Shown: piece by piece, positions 15,043 to 21,736 of the stretch
Layout of the letters: each line of letters opens with the position of its first letter
Position numbering within the stretch: position 1 is the first letter of the stretch
From: a virus
DNA: 33,971 bases
Direction: 5' to 3' (one strand)
IMG/VR virus record: IMGVR_UViG_3300046697_000117
Span: 1-33,971 of that record
Translations under genes and position numbers: made by a program
Notes under the pieces: model-generated
What the model saw: only the letters and a program-made list of their open reading frames with translations
The model's database searches: none
Told to the model about the DNA's origin: nothing

Positions 15043-15110
15043 GAAAATAAAAAGCCGATAACCTCATCCTTTCGGATTGGCTATCGGCTTGCAAAACTCC
15101 CTTTCGGGTT
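15043..15110 (-). terminator. Terminator-like structured leader before the scaffold gene
   Basis: On the minus strand AAGCCGATA and TATCGGCTT (plus positions 15052-15060 and 15082-15090) form a 9-bp stem. It encloses an inner hairpin ATCC-GAAA-GGAT and is followed by TTTTATTTT. Just before it is a second small hairpin, CCC-GAAA-GGG (15099-15108). The long stem plus T-tract is a standard intrinsic terminator for minus-strand transcripts, placed between the portal-side gene and the scaffold ribosome site. It could also work as an attenuator. Both loops are GNRA tetraloops. Confidence 0.6.
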
Positions 15111-15128
15111 ACACAAGGACCGTATGGG

Positions 15129-15470
15129 TTAAATTATCGCATGGCGTCTATTCTCCTCTTCGACGGTCCTTTCGATGCCTTTCAGCGCCTTGAGATACCG
15201 ATCATATCTTTCTGACCAGTACAAAAGCCATTCATGAACGAGGCCATAGGCGATCTTCGCCTTATCGTCGGCCTCGATATTCGCTATCTTGGTGAGCAAT
15301 TCTTCGTGTTTTCCTTGTAGCCACCCGAAAAGCTCCTGGCCCATTTCTGTATCGAAAAAAGCCGTCAGCGCAGCATGGTCCTTTCCCATGAGCTTGAGCG
15401 TATTCGCCCGGCGCTTCGTAAGGCTCGACACGTATTGTTTCATGGCGTCGGCGTTTATGCCTTCCATCAC
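15129..15470 (-). CDS. Small helical late protein of unknown function, 113 aa
   Basis: The protein is predicted all-helical with charged heptads (MKQYVSSLTKRRANTLKLMG, GKHEELLTKIANIEADDKAK) and a Trp/Tyr-rich segment (HEWLLYWSERYDRYLKALKG). Translation can begin at GTG 15470 or at ATG 15467, which overlaps the portal stop (TGATG). It follows the portal directly and precedes the terminator-like leader of the scaffold. No family is recognised. Positions like this often hold head-assembly cofactors. Confidence 0.6.
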   Translation of the reverse strand: MMEGINADAMKQYVSSLTKRRANTLKLMGKDHAALTAFFDTEMGQELFGWLQGKHEELLTKIANIEADDKAKIAYGLVHEWLLYWSERYDRYLKALKGIERTVEEENRRHAII

Positions 15471-17407
15471 ATCCCCGGTCTAACGCCCATTTCCGCCGTA
15501 CTCATCTCGCCTCCAAACTGATTCTGCATCGGGTCATCCTTCGCATCCGCTCCCTTCTCGCCGCCCTGATCAACGGGCGCTTTGGCGAGGGCTTCGAGCA
15601 TTTTCTGGACCTGCCGGTACTCCGCGCCTTGCAGTTCGCACATCTTTCCGATGATATAGGCGATGATCGGCGGCGTGGCGGGCGACTTCATCCCGATAAT
15701 GCTATTCAAGATTTGCTGCCACGTCCCAACCTTCTTGCTTTTGTTCGCTTCCATCTCAATATTGCTGCTCACGGGCTGATATACGTAATCGCTGTCGGGG
15801 TCAAAATGCTGCGCGTCATCGCCCATGAGGAGCATCGCAGTTTCCGGCTCGGCAAACTGAAAAATCATTTGCTGGATCATCCAATAGAAGTCGAGGTTGT
15901 AGGTGAACTCAAAGGTGAGAGACTTGTAATTTGACCGCAGGTTCGTCCGGTTCTCCGTCGTGGAGACTGCCGTCGCCGTCTCTTTCCGCCCGGGCTGGTT
16001 ACCCATCGTCGTCGGCCACACGGCAGGAAGCTGTTGGAGCTTGCCAGTGAGAAACGCCGCCTGTGCCATCGCGCCCTGCACGTTATCAGTGATCCTGAAT
16101 TCTCTTATGTCGTGTTCAGGGTCATCAAGAAGCATCATGTGTTCGGGCTCGAAATAGACGGAGTCATTGTCTTCCGCCACGTACCGCTTCACGGCAAGAG
16201 TGGGGAATGTCGCCATATGAACCCGGTCATTGCTCATGTTAATTGTGTCGTCAATGGACACCTGCAAGTCTCGGCTGTACTTGCCGTCGCCCACGCCCAC
16301 GTCCCTGGTCGGGTGAATGTAGCAGAGACCGCGAAGCACGGGGCGGTAAGGCACGCCTTTCGATGTCCGGCAAAACTGAGGTTGAAAGCGGATGATGATT
16401 CTTGTGGAGCCCATTAAAGCCTCTTCTATAATGCCCTCTATAAGTTCCGCGTTTTCCTTGAGATTGCCTACTTCGTCGAAGCCGTTTTCTATCTTCTCGG
16501 GATAGCCGCTTGCGTCCCTCGTCTTAATGACCGCCCATATCTTGCCCATAAAGAGGAGCTTGTCGAAGTATTTGACAATAGGCCGGGGATCTTTGTTCTG
16601 CTGGTCCTCCCGGTTGTAGGTCTCTCGGGATGTATCGGTTTCGTGGACCGAGGGGCTCTGGCCGTAAGCCATTTCCTTGATCTTGTCTAAGTCAAAATAC
16701 CCGTTCTGCTTCTCCGTCCCTTTCAGCGTCTCGTATGTCTCTTCCGAGCGAAAAATGAGGTAATCTTTCTCCTGGATGGAATAGCAATAGTTGTTTGAGT
16801 AGAAGACGTTCCGATTGTCGATCACATCATAGTTGAACCGATCCTTGCGAATGATCTTCTCGGTGATGCTTTGTTTCTTGGGGCGTATGGCGCGGACGTT
16901 CGTGGGGTTTGCCGATTCTTTGCCCATCTCGTCAATCCAGACAACGGCGGGTATTTCCTTTTCTCCCCGGTCTTTCATCTCTACGTCTTTTTCCCAATAG
17001 CAGATAGCATGAACGCTGCCGGCGAGAGCGTTAAGGGTCCTGGCCTTCATATACTTCTGAAAGTGGTAGATGCCCCGGTCATTAAGGCTCTTATTGATGC
17101 ACTTCTTGGCCGCCCGGCACTTAACCGCGTCTTCCGGCTTGTCGCCTTCGAGAATAGGGTCGACGAAGTCGCGAGATTGAAAATACTGATTCGCCCACAA
17201 TGACGCCTCAGTGATGAAAATGGCCGCATAGTCGTGAGTAGAAATGTCGCTCATCCACTCATAATCTTTCTCGGTTCTCTTGCCGTCGAACAGGTCGATG
17301 TTCGCCTCGAACTCAGCCATGTCCACGTCGCGGTTAGACTTTGAATTGAGATAATTCTGATAGACCAGGTCGGCAAGGAATGAATTTTTGGTCTGTTTAT
17401 CGGCCAA
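15467..17407 (-). CDS. Portal protein
   Basis: A 646-residue protein with the residue pattern of podovirus/P22-type portals. It has an N-terminal helical segment (EFEANIDLFDGKRTEKDYEW), GRVHMATFPTLAV-type stem helix text (DTINMSNDRVHMATFPTLAV), long beta stretches, and the region QQLPAVWPTTMGNQPGRKET with ATAVSTTENRTNLRSN. The C-terminal barrel/helix part is Gln/Ala-rich (LEALAKAPVDQGG). It starts at TTG 17407, with GAGG about 8 nt upstream, and overlaps the zinc-ribbon gene by 11 nt. It forms the dodecameric DNA channel at one capsid vertex and docks the terminase encoded upstream. Confidence 0.75.
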   Translation of the reverse strand: MADKQTKNSFLADLVYQNYLNSKSNRDVDMAEFEANIDLFDGKRTEKDYEWMSDISTHDYAAIFITEASLWANQYFQSRDFVDPILEGDKPEDAVKCRAAKKCINKSLNDRGIYHFQKYMKARTLNALAGSVHAICYWEKDVEMKDRGEKEIPAVVWIDEMGKESANPTNVRAIRPKKQSITEKIIRKDRFNYDVIDNRNVFYSNNYCYSIQEKDYLIFRSEETYETLKGTEKQNGYFDLDKIKEMAYGQSPSVHETDTSRETYNREDQQNKDPRPIVKYFDKLLFMGKIWAVIKTRDASGYPEKIENGFDEVGNLKENAELIEGIIEEALMGSTRIIIRFQPQFCRTSKGVPYRPVLRGLCYIHPTRDVGVGDGKYSRDLQVSIDDTINMSNDRVHMATFPTLAVKRYVAEDNDSVYFEPEHMMLLDDPEHDIREFRITDNVQGAMAQAAFLTGKLQQLPAVWPTTMGNQPGRKETATAVSTTENRTNLRSNYKSLTFEFTYNLDFYWMIQQMIFQFAEPETAMLLMGDDAQHFDPDSDYVYQPVSSNIEMEANKSKKVGTWQQILNSIIGMKSPATPPIIAYIIGKMCELQGAEYRQVQKMLEALAKAPVDQGGEKGADAKDDPMQNQFGGEMSTAEMGVRPGM

Positions 17408-17549
17408 TCTTAAACCTCACAGGGCAAACGTGAAGGGACAAGGGCTTTCCACAATGAGGACACTTCACCTCTTCATCAAACTTCGACAGGGGCCGCTGCA
17501 CCTCGTACACTTTCTCACATTCGTAGCAGGTCATCTCATAGAGCGGCAT
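17397..17549 (-). CDS. FmdB-like zinc ribbon protein, 50 aa
   Basis: MPLYEMTCYECEKVYEVQRP, then VKCPHCGKPLSL: the MPLYE-x-x-C-x-x-C start and second CxxC (C8, C11, C30, C33) are the signature of the FmdB regulatory-protein zinc ribbon family. GAGGAGATAGT lies before the ATG. It sits between terL and portal and overlaps the portal start by 11 nt. The role is unknown; small FmdB-like ribbons next to terminase genes recur in phages by my recollection. Confidence 0.75.
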   Translation of the reverse strand: MPLYEMTCYECEKVYEVQRPLSKFDEEVKCPHCGKPLSLHVCPVRFKIGR

Positions 17550-17550
17550 A

Positions 17551-20133
17551 CTATCTCCTCGCCCCTGCGTTGAAATACCTCTTCCCTTGTCTGAGCGCGG
17601 GTTTGTCGGCCTCGTTCCTAAATCTCGCCATCGCCAGTTCGGGGCACTTTAAAAGACATTCAATGGTGATCGGAAAATGGCTGTACCGCTGTTCCCGTTC
17701 TCCGAGCTTGTTGCCCTTGGGGTCGTTCGAGACGAGCTTATCCCTGTCGCCCCATTCGGCCCATTTCCATTTTTTCATCGACTCAATGACGACAGGGCAG
17801 GCATTTGAGAACCATATCGTGGGCAGCAGAACCTTCTGGTTATTCTCCACGATCTCATTGTTGAACGGCCGGCCGACGCGCATGGAATTTGAAAGCCTCC
17901 CGCGAAAGTCCTCAAGCCCCTTCGATGATTTTGTGTCCCAAGGGGTCCAGTAGCCGCCCGAGCCGATGCCGTCGCGCTTCAATTGCGCAAAAGCCCGGTT
18001 GAGATCGTCTATGGTCGAAAGACCTGTATTGCCCTGCTTTTCGTTCGCATAAGGGTCGATCTTGCTCAAGACGTAATGATAATCCCCGCTCGTCTCCGCT
18101 ATGGCGCGGGCAATGTCGTGGGTGACCATCTTGTCGGGGTCGGGCTTTAATTCCGCCCACACGAATAGCTCGTTGAAGGGCGACAATGCAAGCCACACGC
18201 AGGCCCAGGGGTTTTTCGAGTGGTAATCGACGCCCCGGAAAAATTTATAGGAATGAGGCAGGCCATCAGGGAAAAAGTCACCAAGGCTGACGACATGGAC
18301 TTGAGAAGTAAAGTTCTTCATGACTTTACCGCTGATCTGCCGGAAAAGCCCCCATATGCGGGCGTCCTGCACGTCCTCGTCGGCATAATCGTTCTTGATC
18401 TTGTCAACCGTTGACTTGCTGAAGGTCGGGTTGTCATAAGTCGAAGCCATGATGACGGCGATATCGCTTTCCACGTCCGTTTTTTGGACGGTAGGGTATC
18501 GTTCTTTCTTTCCCGATCTTGCATAGATGCGCCGAAGCACCGAATGAGAGCGCATAATAACTTGCGCCCGGTCATAGATGTTGTCGAATATCCAGCCCGC
18601 TTGCGTCTCTGTCGGCGTATAGGTCAGAATAAGGTCGCCGCCGCGCTCCTGTTCCGCCGCAGCCAGTCGGGGGCGCTGTTCCTCGTAGAACTCGACAGAG
18701 GGGCCCTCGTCAATCCATATCGCTTTCCTCTGGACGCCCGCTTGAGCCTGCGTGCTCTGGCCGTAAGAAACATACTCGATGTAGATGTCTGGGCCGCCCT
18801 GCGGATCTCGCCATGTCTGCACGGGGTTCCTGATCGTCACGTCCTTCTTGAGATACTGTCGGGGGAAACGCCGCATGATCGCGGGGTAGGTGGAGCACTT
18901 TTTTTCTGCGTCGGACTTGTCTGTCGGGAGGACTTCGCCGCATATCCGATACGTCCTAATTCGATCTTCGGGATGAATATTTTTCCAGGCCACGGGATGG
19001 CGGCCCATGAATCTCCACCACCAATCCATTGCCACGCAATCGTTTTTTCCCGTGTTATGATTAATCAAACCACCCGCATAATAATTATGAAACAACGGTA
19101 CGGTTAGATCGTAGACATATTGACTTGAAACCGGTACGCATGATACAATCTGATTACAACTATTAGATATGGAGGGCACGAATGACGAAAATCGCTCACA
19201 ATAAGACGCCTGATCATGTGGTAAACGAGATTCGCCAATTGATTGAGGTTGATAAGATGACCCAAAAGCAAGTCGGACAGTCTCTTGGAATTCACGAGAC
19301 AACAGTCTACCACCTCTGTAAGATTCGTGGCATAAAAACGCAGAGAACGGGGCCTCGAAGTGGCCCAGGGCATCCCGACTGGAAAGGGGGGAGAACAAAA
19401 ATGAAGGGATACTGGCATGTATGGGTTGAAGACCACCCATATCCGAAAAAAGGAACCCACTACGTTGCTGAACACCGGCTTGTGATGGAAAAGAAGCTTG
19501 GGAGACATCTACTTCCATTCGAGGTTGTACATCACATCGACGGGGATAAAGAGAATAACTCCGAAGACAATCTAATTGTTTTTCAGACCAATGCAGCTCA
19601 CCTGAAAGAAGAATTGAAGGGTAGGGTTCCAAATTGGACGCCCGAAGGCAAAGAGAGGAGACGTAAATCGAATGAAGGGATAGCCAATCGCCGTCGTGGA
19701 AAAAAACCTTGTGATTGGTCGCGCCTTCAATCCAACGACCATCTGAAAAAGTAATCCTATAACACGGATATGGGCCTTTCTTCACGGGTGCAGAGGACCA
19801 TGTTTTTATTTTAGCCTCTCCATTCCATGCATAGAGAGATATTGACTTTCCTTGATCGTATAGCATCCCTATTTTTTGGGATCCTCCGGTTGTTTCTATT
19901 TCAGTATTGTAACTCAAGCATTGATTTCCAGTCGCAAGAAGAACGGTGCGGTAAGAAGCGGTGATAAGCCAGTTGAAGAGGATGGAGCTATATCGAAAGC
20001 ACGCTGGGTTTGGGTTGATCTCCTCATCCCAAGGAAGCCAGGTGATGTTCTCCTGTAGAAATTTCTCCGCAGCGGCCTTTTCGGCGTCGTTGGAGAATTT
20101 TAATTCTGAGAGAACGGACTTGAAGTCGATCAA
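17551..20133 (-). CDS. Terminase large subunit precursor interrupted by an intein
   Basis: TerL powers DNA packaging and cuts the concatemer. The 860-residue precursor consists of an N-extein (1-71), an intein (72-360) and a C-extein (361-860); splicing would give 571 residues, a normal TerL size. Exteins join as LLATGNQ|TGKNDC, restoring a Walker A-like loop (the last position is N instead of S/T). AIWIDEGPSVEF is the Walker B. FRGVDYHSKNP and LSKIDPYAN are acidic segments of the RNase H-like nuclease. I chose TTG 20133, which overlaps the upstream stop (TTGA) and gives a family-like MIDFKSVLSELKF start. ATG 20211 would add 26 residues inside the previous gene. An HNH gene lies antisense within the intein. 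Confidence 0.8.
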   Translation of the reverse strand: MIDFKSVLSELKFSNDAEKAAAEKFLQENITWLPWDEEINPNPACFRYSSILFNWLITASYRTVLLATGNQCLSYNTEIETTGGSQKIGMLYDQGKSISLYAWNGEAKIKTWSSAPVKKGPYPCYRITFSDGRWIEGATNHKVFFHDGDWLSLHSIYVSSLCLRASNLEPYPSILLSGELHWSEKQLDCLRSYSLYPRRCDVQPRMEVDVSQASFPSQAGVQQRSGFLFSDMGGLQPIHASIPSFLFSPLSSRDALGHFEAPFSAFLCHESYRGGRLLSREFQETVRLAFGSSYQPQSIGESRLPHDQASYCERFSSFVPSISNSCNQIVSCVPVSSQYVYDLTVPLFHNYYAGGLINHNTGKNDCVAMDWWWRFMGRHPVAWKNIHPEDRIRTYRICGEVLPTDKSDAEKKCSTYPAIMRRFPRQYLKKDVTIRNPVQTWRDPQGGPDIYIEYVSYGQSTQAQAGVQRKAIWIDEGPSVEFYEEQRPRLAAAEQERGGDLILTYTPTETQAGWIFDNIYDRAQVIMRSHSVLRRIYARSGKKERYPTVQKTDVESDIAVIMASTYDNPTFSKSTVDKIKNDYADEDVQDARIWGLFRQISGKVMKNFTSQVHVVSLGDFFPDGLPHSYKFFRGVDYHSKNPWACVWLALSPFNELFVWAELKPDPDKMVTHDIARAIAETSGDYHYVLSKIDPYANEKQGNTGLSTIDDLNRAFAQLKRDGIGSGGYWTPWDTKSSKGLEDFRGRLSNSMRVGRPFNNEIVENNQKVLLPTIWFSNACPVVIESMKKWKWAEWGDRDKLVSNDPKGNKLGEREQRYSHFPITIECLLKCPELAMARFRNEADKPALRQGKRYFNAGARR
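19120..19149 (+). promoter_or_regulatory. Promoter of the antisense HNH gene, inside intein block F DNA
   Basis: TTGACT at 19120-19125, an 18-nt spacer and TACAAT at 19144-19149: five of six matches to each sigma70 box. It reads into the HNH gene. GGAGGG at 19171-19176 is its ribosome site, 5 nt before the ATG. On the other strand the same bases encode part of intein block F (around QYVYDLTV). Confidence 0.6.
19182..19754 (+). CDS. HNH homing-type endonuclease nested antisense in the terL intein
   Basis: A 190-residue protein. Residues about 12-50 are a helix-turn-helix (MTQKQVGQSLGIHETTVYHL). GHPDWKGGR at 64-71 and the segment EHRLVMEKKLGRHLLPFEVV, HHIDGDKENNSEDNL (98-131) form the phage-type HNH motif with H117/H118, D120 and N130. 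The C-terminus is a basic tail (KERRRKSNEGIANRRRGKK). HNH nucleases of this class nick or cut DNA and drive mobility of introns, inteins or themselves. The gene lies wholly within the intein DNA, on the opposite strand, with its own promoter-like site and ribosome site. Its last ~15 codons lie opposite intein block B, so this stretch is coding on both strands. Confidence 0.85.
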   Translation: MTKIAHNKTPDHVVNEIRQLIEVDKMTQKQVGQSLGIHETTVYHLCKIRGIKTQRTGPRSGPGHPDWKGGRTKMKGYWHVWVEDHPYPKKGTHYVAEHRLVMEKKLGRHLLPFEVVHHIDGDKENNSEDNLIVFQTNAAHLKEELKGRVPNWTPEGKERRRKSNEGIANRRRGKKPCDWSRLQSNDHLKK

Positions 20134-20705
20134 AAATTTATTCCCACGTTCAGTAGAGGCGAACTTCCCGACACGGCGGCTATCCACGAAAACATCTTGA
20201 CGGAAGACCACCCGGCTATTGTCATGTTCGCGTTTGCCGGAAGCGCCTGTCCGAAGTTGGCCGGGGTTCCCGCGCTGTTTGTCGGAGCCACGCCGGACAC
20301 GGTAAACCTCATAGCATTTGTCTCACACGACACGGACACAGACTTTGCCGGGTTCATTGGGCATGTCTGAGGAAGACCCTGCATAGTGAAATAGGTGAAG
20401 GTATCGCCCGATGCGATGGTCCCAGAAACCTTGTTGAAGAAGATGACGCCCCGGGCCGTGCTGTCGCCAAGAGTGCCGGCCGTGACGACGACGGCGACAA
20501 TGGCAATTACCGCCCCGCTGCCCATGGCTATCGCTCGGGTATTGGCCGCAAGTCCGGTTGCGCCCCCGGTGAAGTTCATGAAGTTTCCGGTAGGCGGCTC
20601 TAAAAGGTTTCCGTCAAGCGTCATGGCGCTGTTTTGAAGGGTGTCGCTATACTGGACGTTGATTTCCCCTTCGCCGGCAGATTGAAAGACCAGAGTCGGC
20701 TGCAT
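20130..20705 (-). CDS. Putative virion protein, beta-rich, 191 aa
   Basis: The protein is Gly/Ala/Thr/Ser-rich with alternating hydrophobic strands (AMGSGAVIAIVAVVVTAGTL, ARGVIFFNKVSGTIASGDTF) and ends in SPLLNVGINF. This composition fits a capsid or tail decoration-type beta protein. The hydrophobic strand at about 62-80 could be mistaken for a membrane span. GGGAGAG precedes the ATG. Its stop TGA overlaps the TTG start chosen for terL. No family is recognised. Confidence 0.55.
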   Translation of the reverse strand: MQPTLVFQSAGEGEINVQYSDTLQNSAMTLDGNLLEPPTGNFMNFTGGATGLAANTRAIAMGSGAVIAIVAVVVTAGTLGDSTARGVIFFNKVSGTIASGDTFTYFTMQGLPQTCPMNPAKSVSVSCETNAMRFTVSGVAPTNSAGTPANFGQALPANANMTIAGWSSVKMFSWIAAVSGSSPLLNVGINF

Positions 20706-20708
20706 GGG

Positions 20709-20822
20709 TTACGCTCTCCCTCTTTTGCCGGAAGGAGGCAGGGGGGCGGTCTTCTTTTTCTCTTTTCCCTTCTTCTTTCCCGGCTTCGCGTGTTTGTCTT
20801 CGACAATCATTTTCTTCTTCAT
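20709..20822 (-). CDS. Lys/Arg-rich 37-residue peptide
   Basis: MKKKMIVEDKHAKPGKKKGK, then EKKKTAPLPPSGKRGRA. Fifteen of 37 residues are Lys or Arg and there are several Pro/Gly, so it is likely unfolded and nucleic-acid-binding. GGGGTG lies upstream of the ATG, and the stop lies 4 nt before the next ATG, fitting a packed operon. It is one of three tiny basic peptides in the late block. Confidence 0.45.
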   Translation of the reverse strand: MKKKMIVEDKHAKPGKKKGKEKKKTAPLPPSGKRGRA

Positions 20823-20826
20823 GTTG

Positions 20827-20907
20827 TCACCCCTTTAGCTTTTTCCCCTTCTTCTTTTTCTTCCGCCGCTTTTCGGCTTCTGATTCGGAGCGATCTTTCT
20901 TGCTCAC
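20827..20907 (-). CDS. Lysine-rich 26-residue peptide
   Basis: GTG start: MSKKDRSESEAEKRR, then KKKKKGKKLKG. The second half is nearly all basic. GGGAG is about 8 nt upstream of the GTG, which overlaps the stop of the preceding gene (GTGA). Given the small size the call rests mainly on overlap with neighbours and on similarity in composition to the two other basic peptides. Confidence 0.4.
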   Translation of the reverse strand: MSKKDRSESEAEKRRKKKKKGKKLKG

Positions 20908-21038
20908 TTGACAATCTCCCGACGCTCGATCTGCGTAATGCCGCCCTGCGAGAGATGAACGGTAATGCTCCCCGTCTGCTTCTCTTTCTCCGCGTCCTGG
21001 AGGACCTTTAAAAGCTTCTGTTTCTTGTCGTCGTTCAA
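20904..21038 (-). CDS. YezD/DUF2292-like small protein, 44 aa
   Basis: The C-terminal half SITVHLSQGGITQIERREIVK has the pattern of the DUF2292 (YezD-like) family, I-x-V-x-x-GG-I-x-x-IER-E. The N-terminal half is a charged helix (KQKLLKVLQDAEKEK). Start is TTG 21038 with AGGTGAG upstream, overlapping the stop of the zinc-ribbon gene (TTGA). Function is unknown. Confidence 0.6.
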   Translation of the reverse strand: MNDDKKQKLLKVLQDAEKEKQTGSITVHLSQGGITQIERREIVK

Positions 21039-21202
21039 TTCTCACCTATGAGGACGGTAGGACGCTTGCACAAAAAGCAATGACCGAACGCCTCTTTATC
21101 TTCTTTGGGGACAATGTAAACAGTACGGCAAGAGCCGCATGAAAGGACTACGCTGCCGGGAAGGGCATGATCGATCTCTCGCTGTCGGTCTGATCTCGTC
21201 AT
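21035..21202 (-). CDS. Small zinc-binding protein, 55 aa
   Basis: CGSCRTVYIVPKEDKEAFGH followed by CFLCKRP: two CxxC pairs about 18 residues apart make a compact zinc ribbon. The start ATG at 21202 has only a weak ribosome site. The stop overlaps the TTG of the next gene. No specific function can be assigned. Confidence 0.6.
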   Translation of the reverse strand: MTRSDRQREIDHALPGSVVLSCGSCRTVYIVPKEDKEAFGHCFLCKRPTVLIGEN

Positions 21203-21237
21203 GTAGAATACATTCTTTCACATTAACGATGAGGTTG

Positions 21238-21438
21238 TCAAGTAGTTTCGATAAATCGCAACGATGCAATATCGAAACCTGCGGAATCAAGCCCCTCGTT
21301 CCACTCGCACATCACCCGATCATCTGAAAGCCGGTGGTCGATCACGACCATAGGCCCGCCATTCCGGGGAGACTTGAGGCAAACCGTATCGCCGGATTGG
21401 AGGATAGGGACAAGAAGCGGGACGATGCGGGGAATCAC
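21238..21438 (-). CDS. YodC/DUF2158-like small protein, 66 aa
   Basis: The core SGDTVCLKSPRNGGPMVVID, with VMCEWNEG, matches the YodC (DUF2158) pattern GD-V-LKSGGP-M-V ... C-W. These are small SH3-like beta proteins of unknown function. I chose GTG 21438, with GGAGCAACTGAC upstream and its start 1 nt from the stop of the preceding gene. The frame is open upstream but overlaps another gene there. Confidence 0.6.
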   Translation of the reverse strand: MIPRIVPLLVPILQSGDTVCLKSPRNGGPMVVIDHRLSDDRVMCEWNEGLDSAGFDIASLRFIETT

Positions 21439-21439
21439 G

Positions 21440-21724
21440 TCAGTTGCTCCCGCTCGATGCCAGCACGAGGCCCGTAGTGGATCGCAGATAGGCGTCAGCC
21501 AATGCCGCGTCGTCCGGCGCGTAATAAGCGTTGGAACTCGGGATAAAAAGCAAGGAGGGGTTGCCGGGGAGCCGTTGAAGCCCAAGAGCCGTTTGCCCTG
21601 TTTCGGGATTCTGGACCGGGAAGACAATGCGGGGGTCTTTCAAATAAAACCCGTTCTTCCCCTCTTTCTGTTTTCCGATGATAGTTCCCATAGGCGTAAC
21701 TGCGATGATAAGGTCGTCGGTCAT
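21440..21724 (-). CDS. Unknown late protein, 94 aa, Lsm/beta-barrel-like
   Basis: MTDDLIIAVTPMGTIIGKQK, then NGFYLKDPRIVFPVQN and LQRLPGNPSLLFIPSSNAYY. A row of beta strands with an LKDPR motif suggests a small Sm-like barrel as found in uncharacterised phage proteins. The C-terminus ends in LVLASSGSN. AAAGGAGGGCCA is a strong ribosome site. No catalytic residues stand out. Confidence 0.55.
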   Translation of the reverse strand: MTDDLIIAVTPMGTIIGKQKEGKNGFYLKDPRIVFPVQNPETGQTALGLQRLPGNPSLLFIPSSNAYYAPDDAALADAYLRSTTGLVLASSGSN

Positions 21725-21736
21725 TGGCCCTCCTTT

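Larger units (their letters stand above)
19054..19920 (-). mobile_element. Intein (289 residues) in the TerL P-loop with antisense nested HNH gene
   Basis: Block A starts with Cys (CLSYNTEIETTGG). The block B-like segment is FSDGRWIEGATNHKVFF. Blocks F and G are VYDLTVPLFHNYYAGG and LINHN, followed by Thr as the +1 extein residue. These are the features of a class 1 cis-splicing intein. In block B the usual T-x-x-H appears as A-T-N-H, so the Thr is shifted by one. Between blocks B and F there is no in-frame LAGLIDADG or HNH domain. The roughly 180 intervening residues (Ser/Pro-rich) are the antisense reading of a complete HNH gene on the plus strand. The element length is a multiple of three and the frame is open throughout. 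Confidence 0.85.

Noticed and set aside
15043-15115. GEMM-type (cyclic dinucleotide) or other known riboswitch in the scaffold leader
   Set aside because: Two GNRA hairpins and a GCAAGCC segment recall such RNAs, but the conserved core could not be aligned. Reported only as a structured terminator-like leader.
19104-19508. A second minus-strand open frame antisense to the HNH gene
   Set aside because: It is in another frame than the intein, lacks a ribosome site and any motif; a shadow of the HNH gene.
19054-19920. Group I or group II intron as an explanation of the terL interruption
   Set aside because: The frame is continuous through the insert and the ends encode intein blocks A, F and G with Cys start and HN-Thr end, so protein splicing explains it better.
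20827-21045. 72-residue version of the lysine-rich peptide at 20827
   Set aside because: The upstream part overlaps the YezD-like gene in another frame; the GTG at 20907 with a ribosome site fits the compact operon better.
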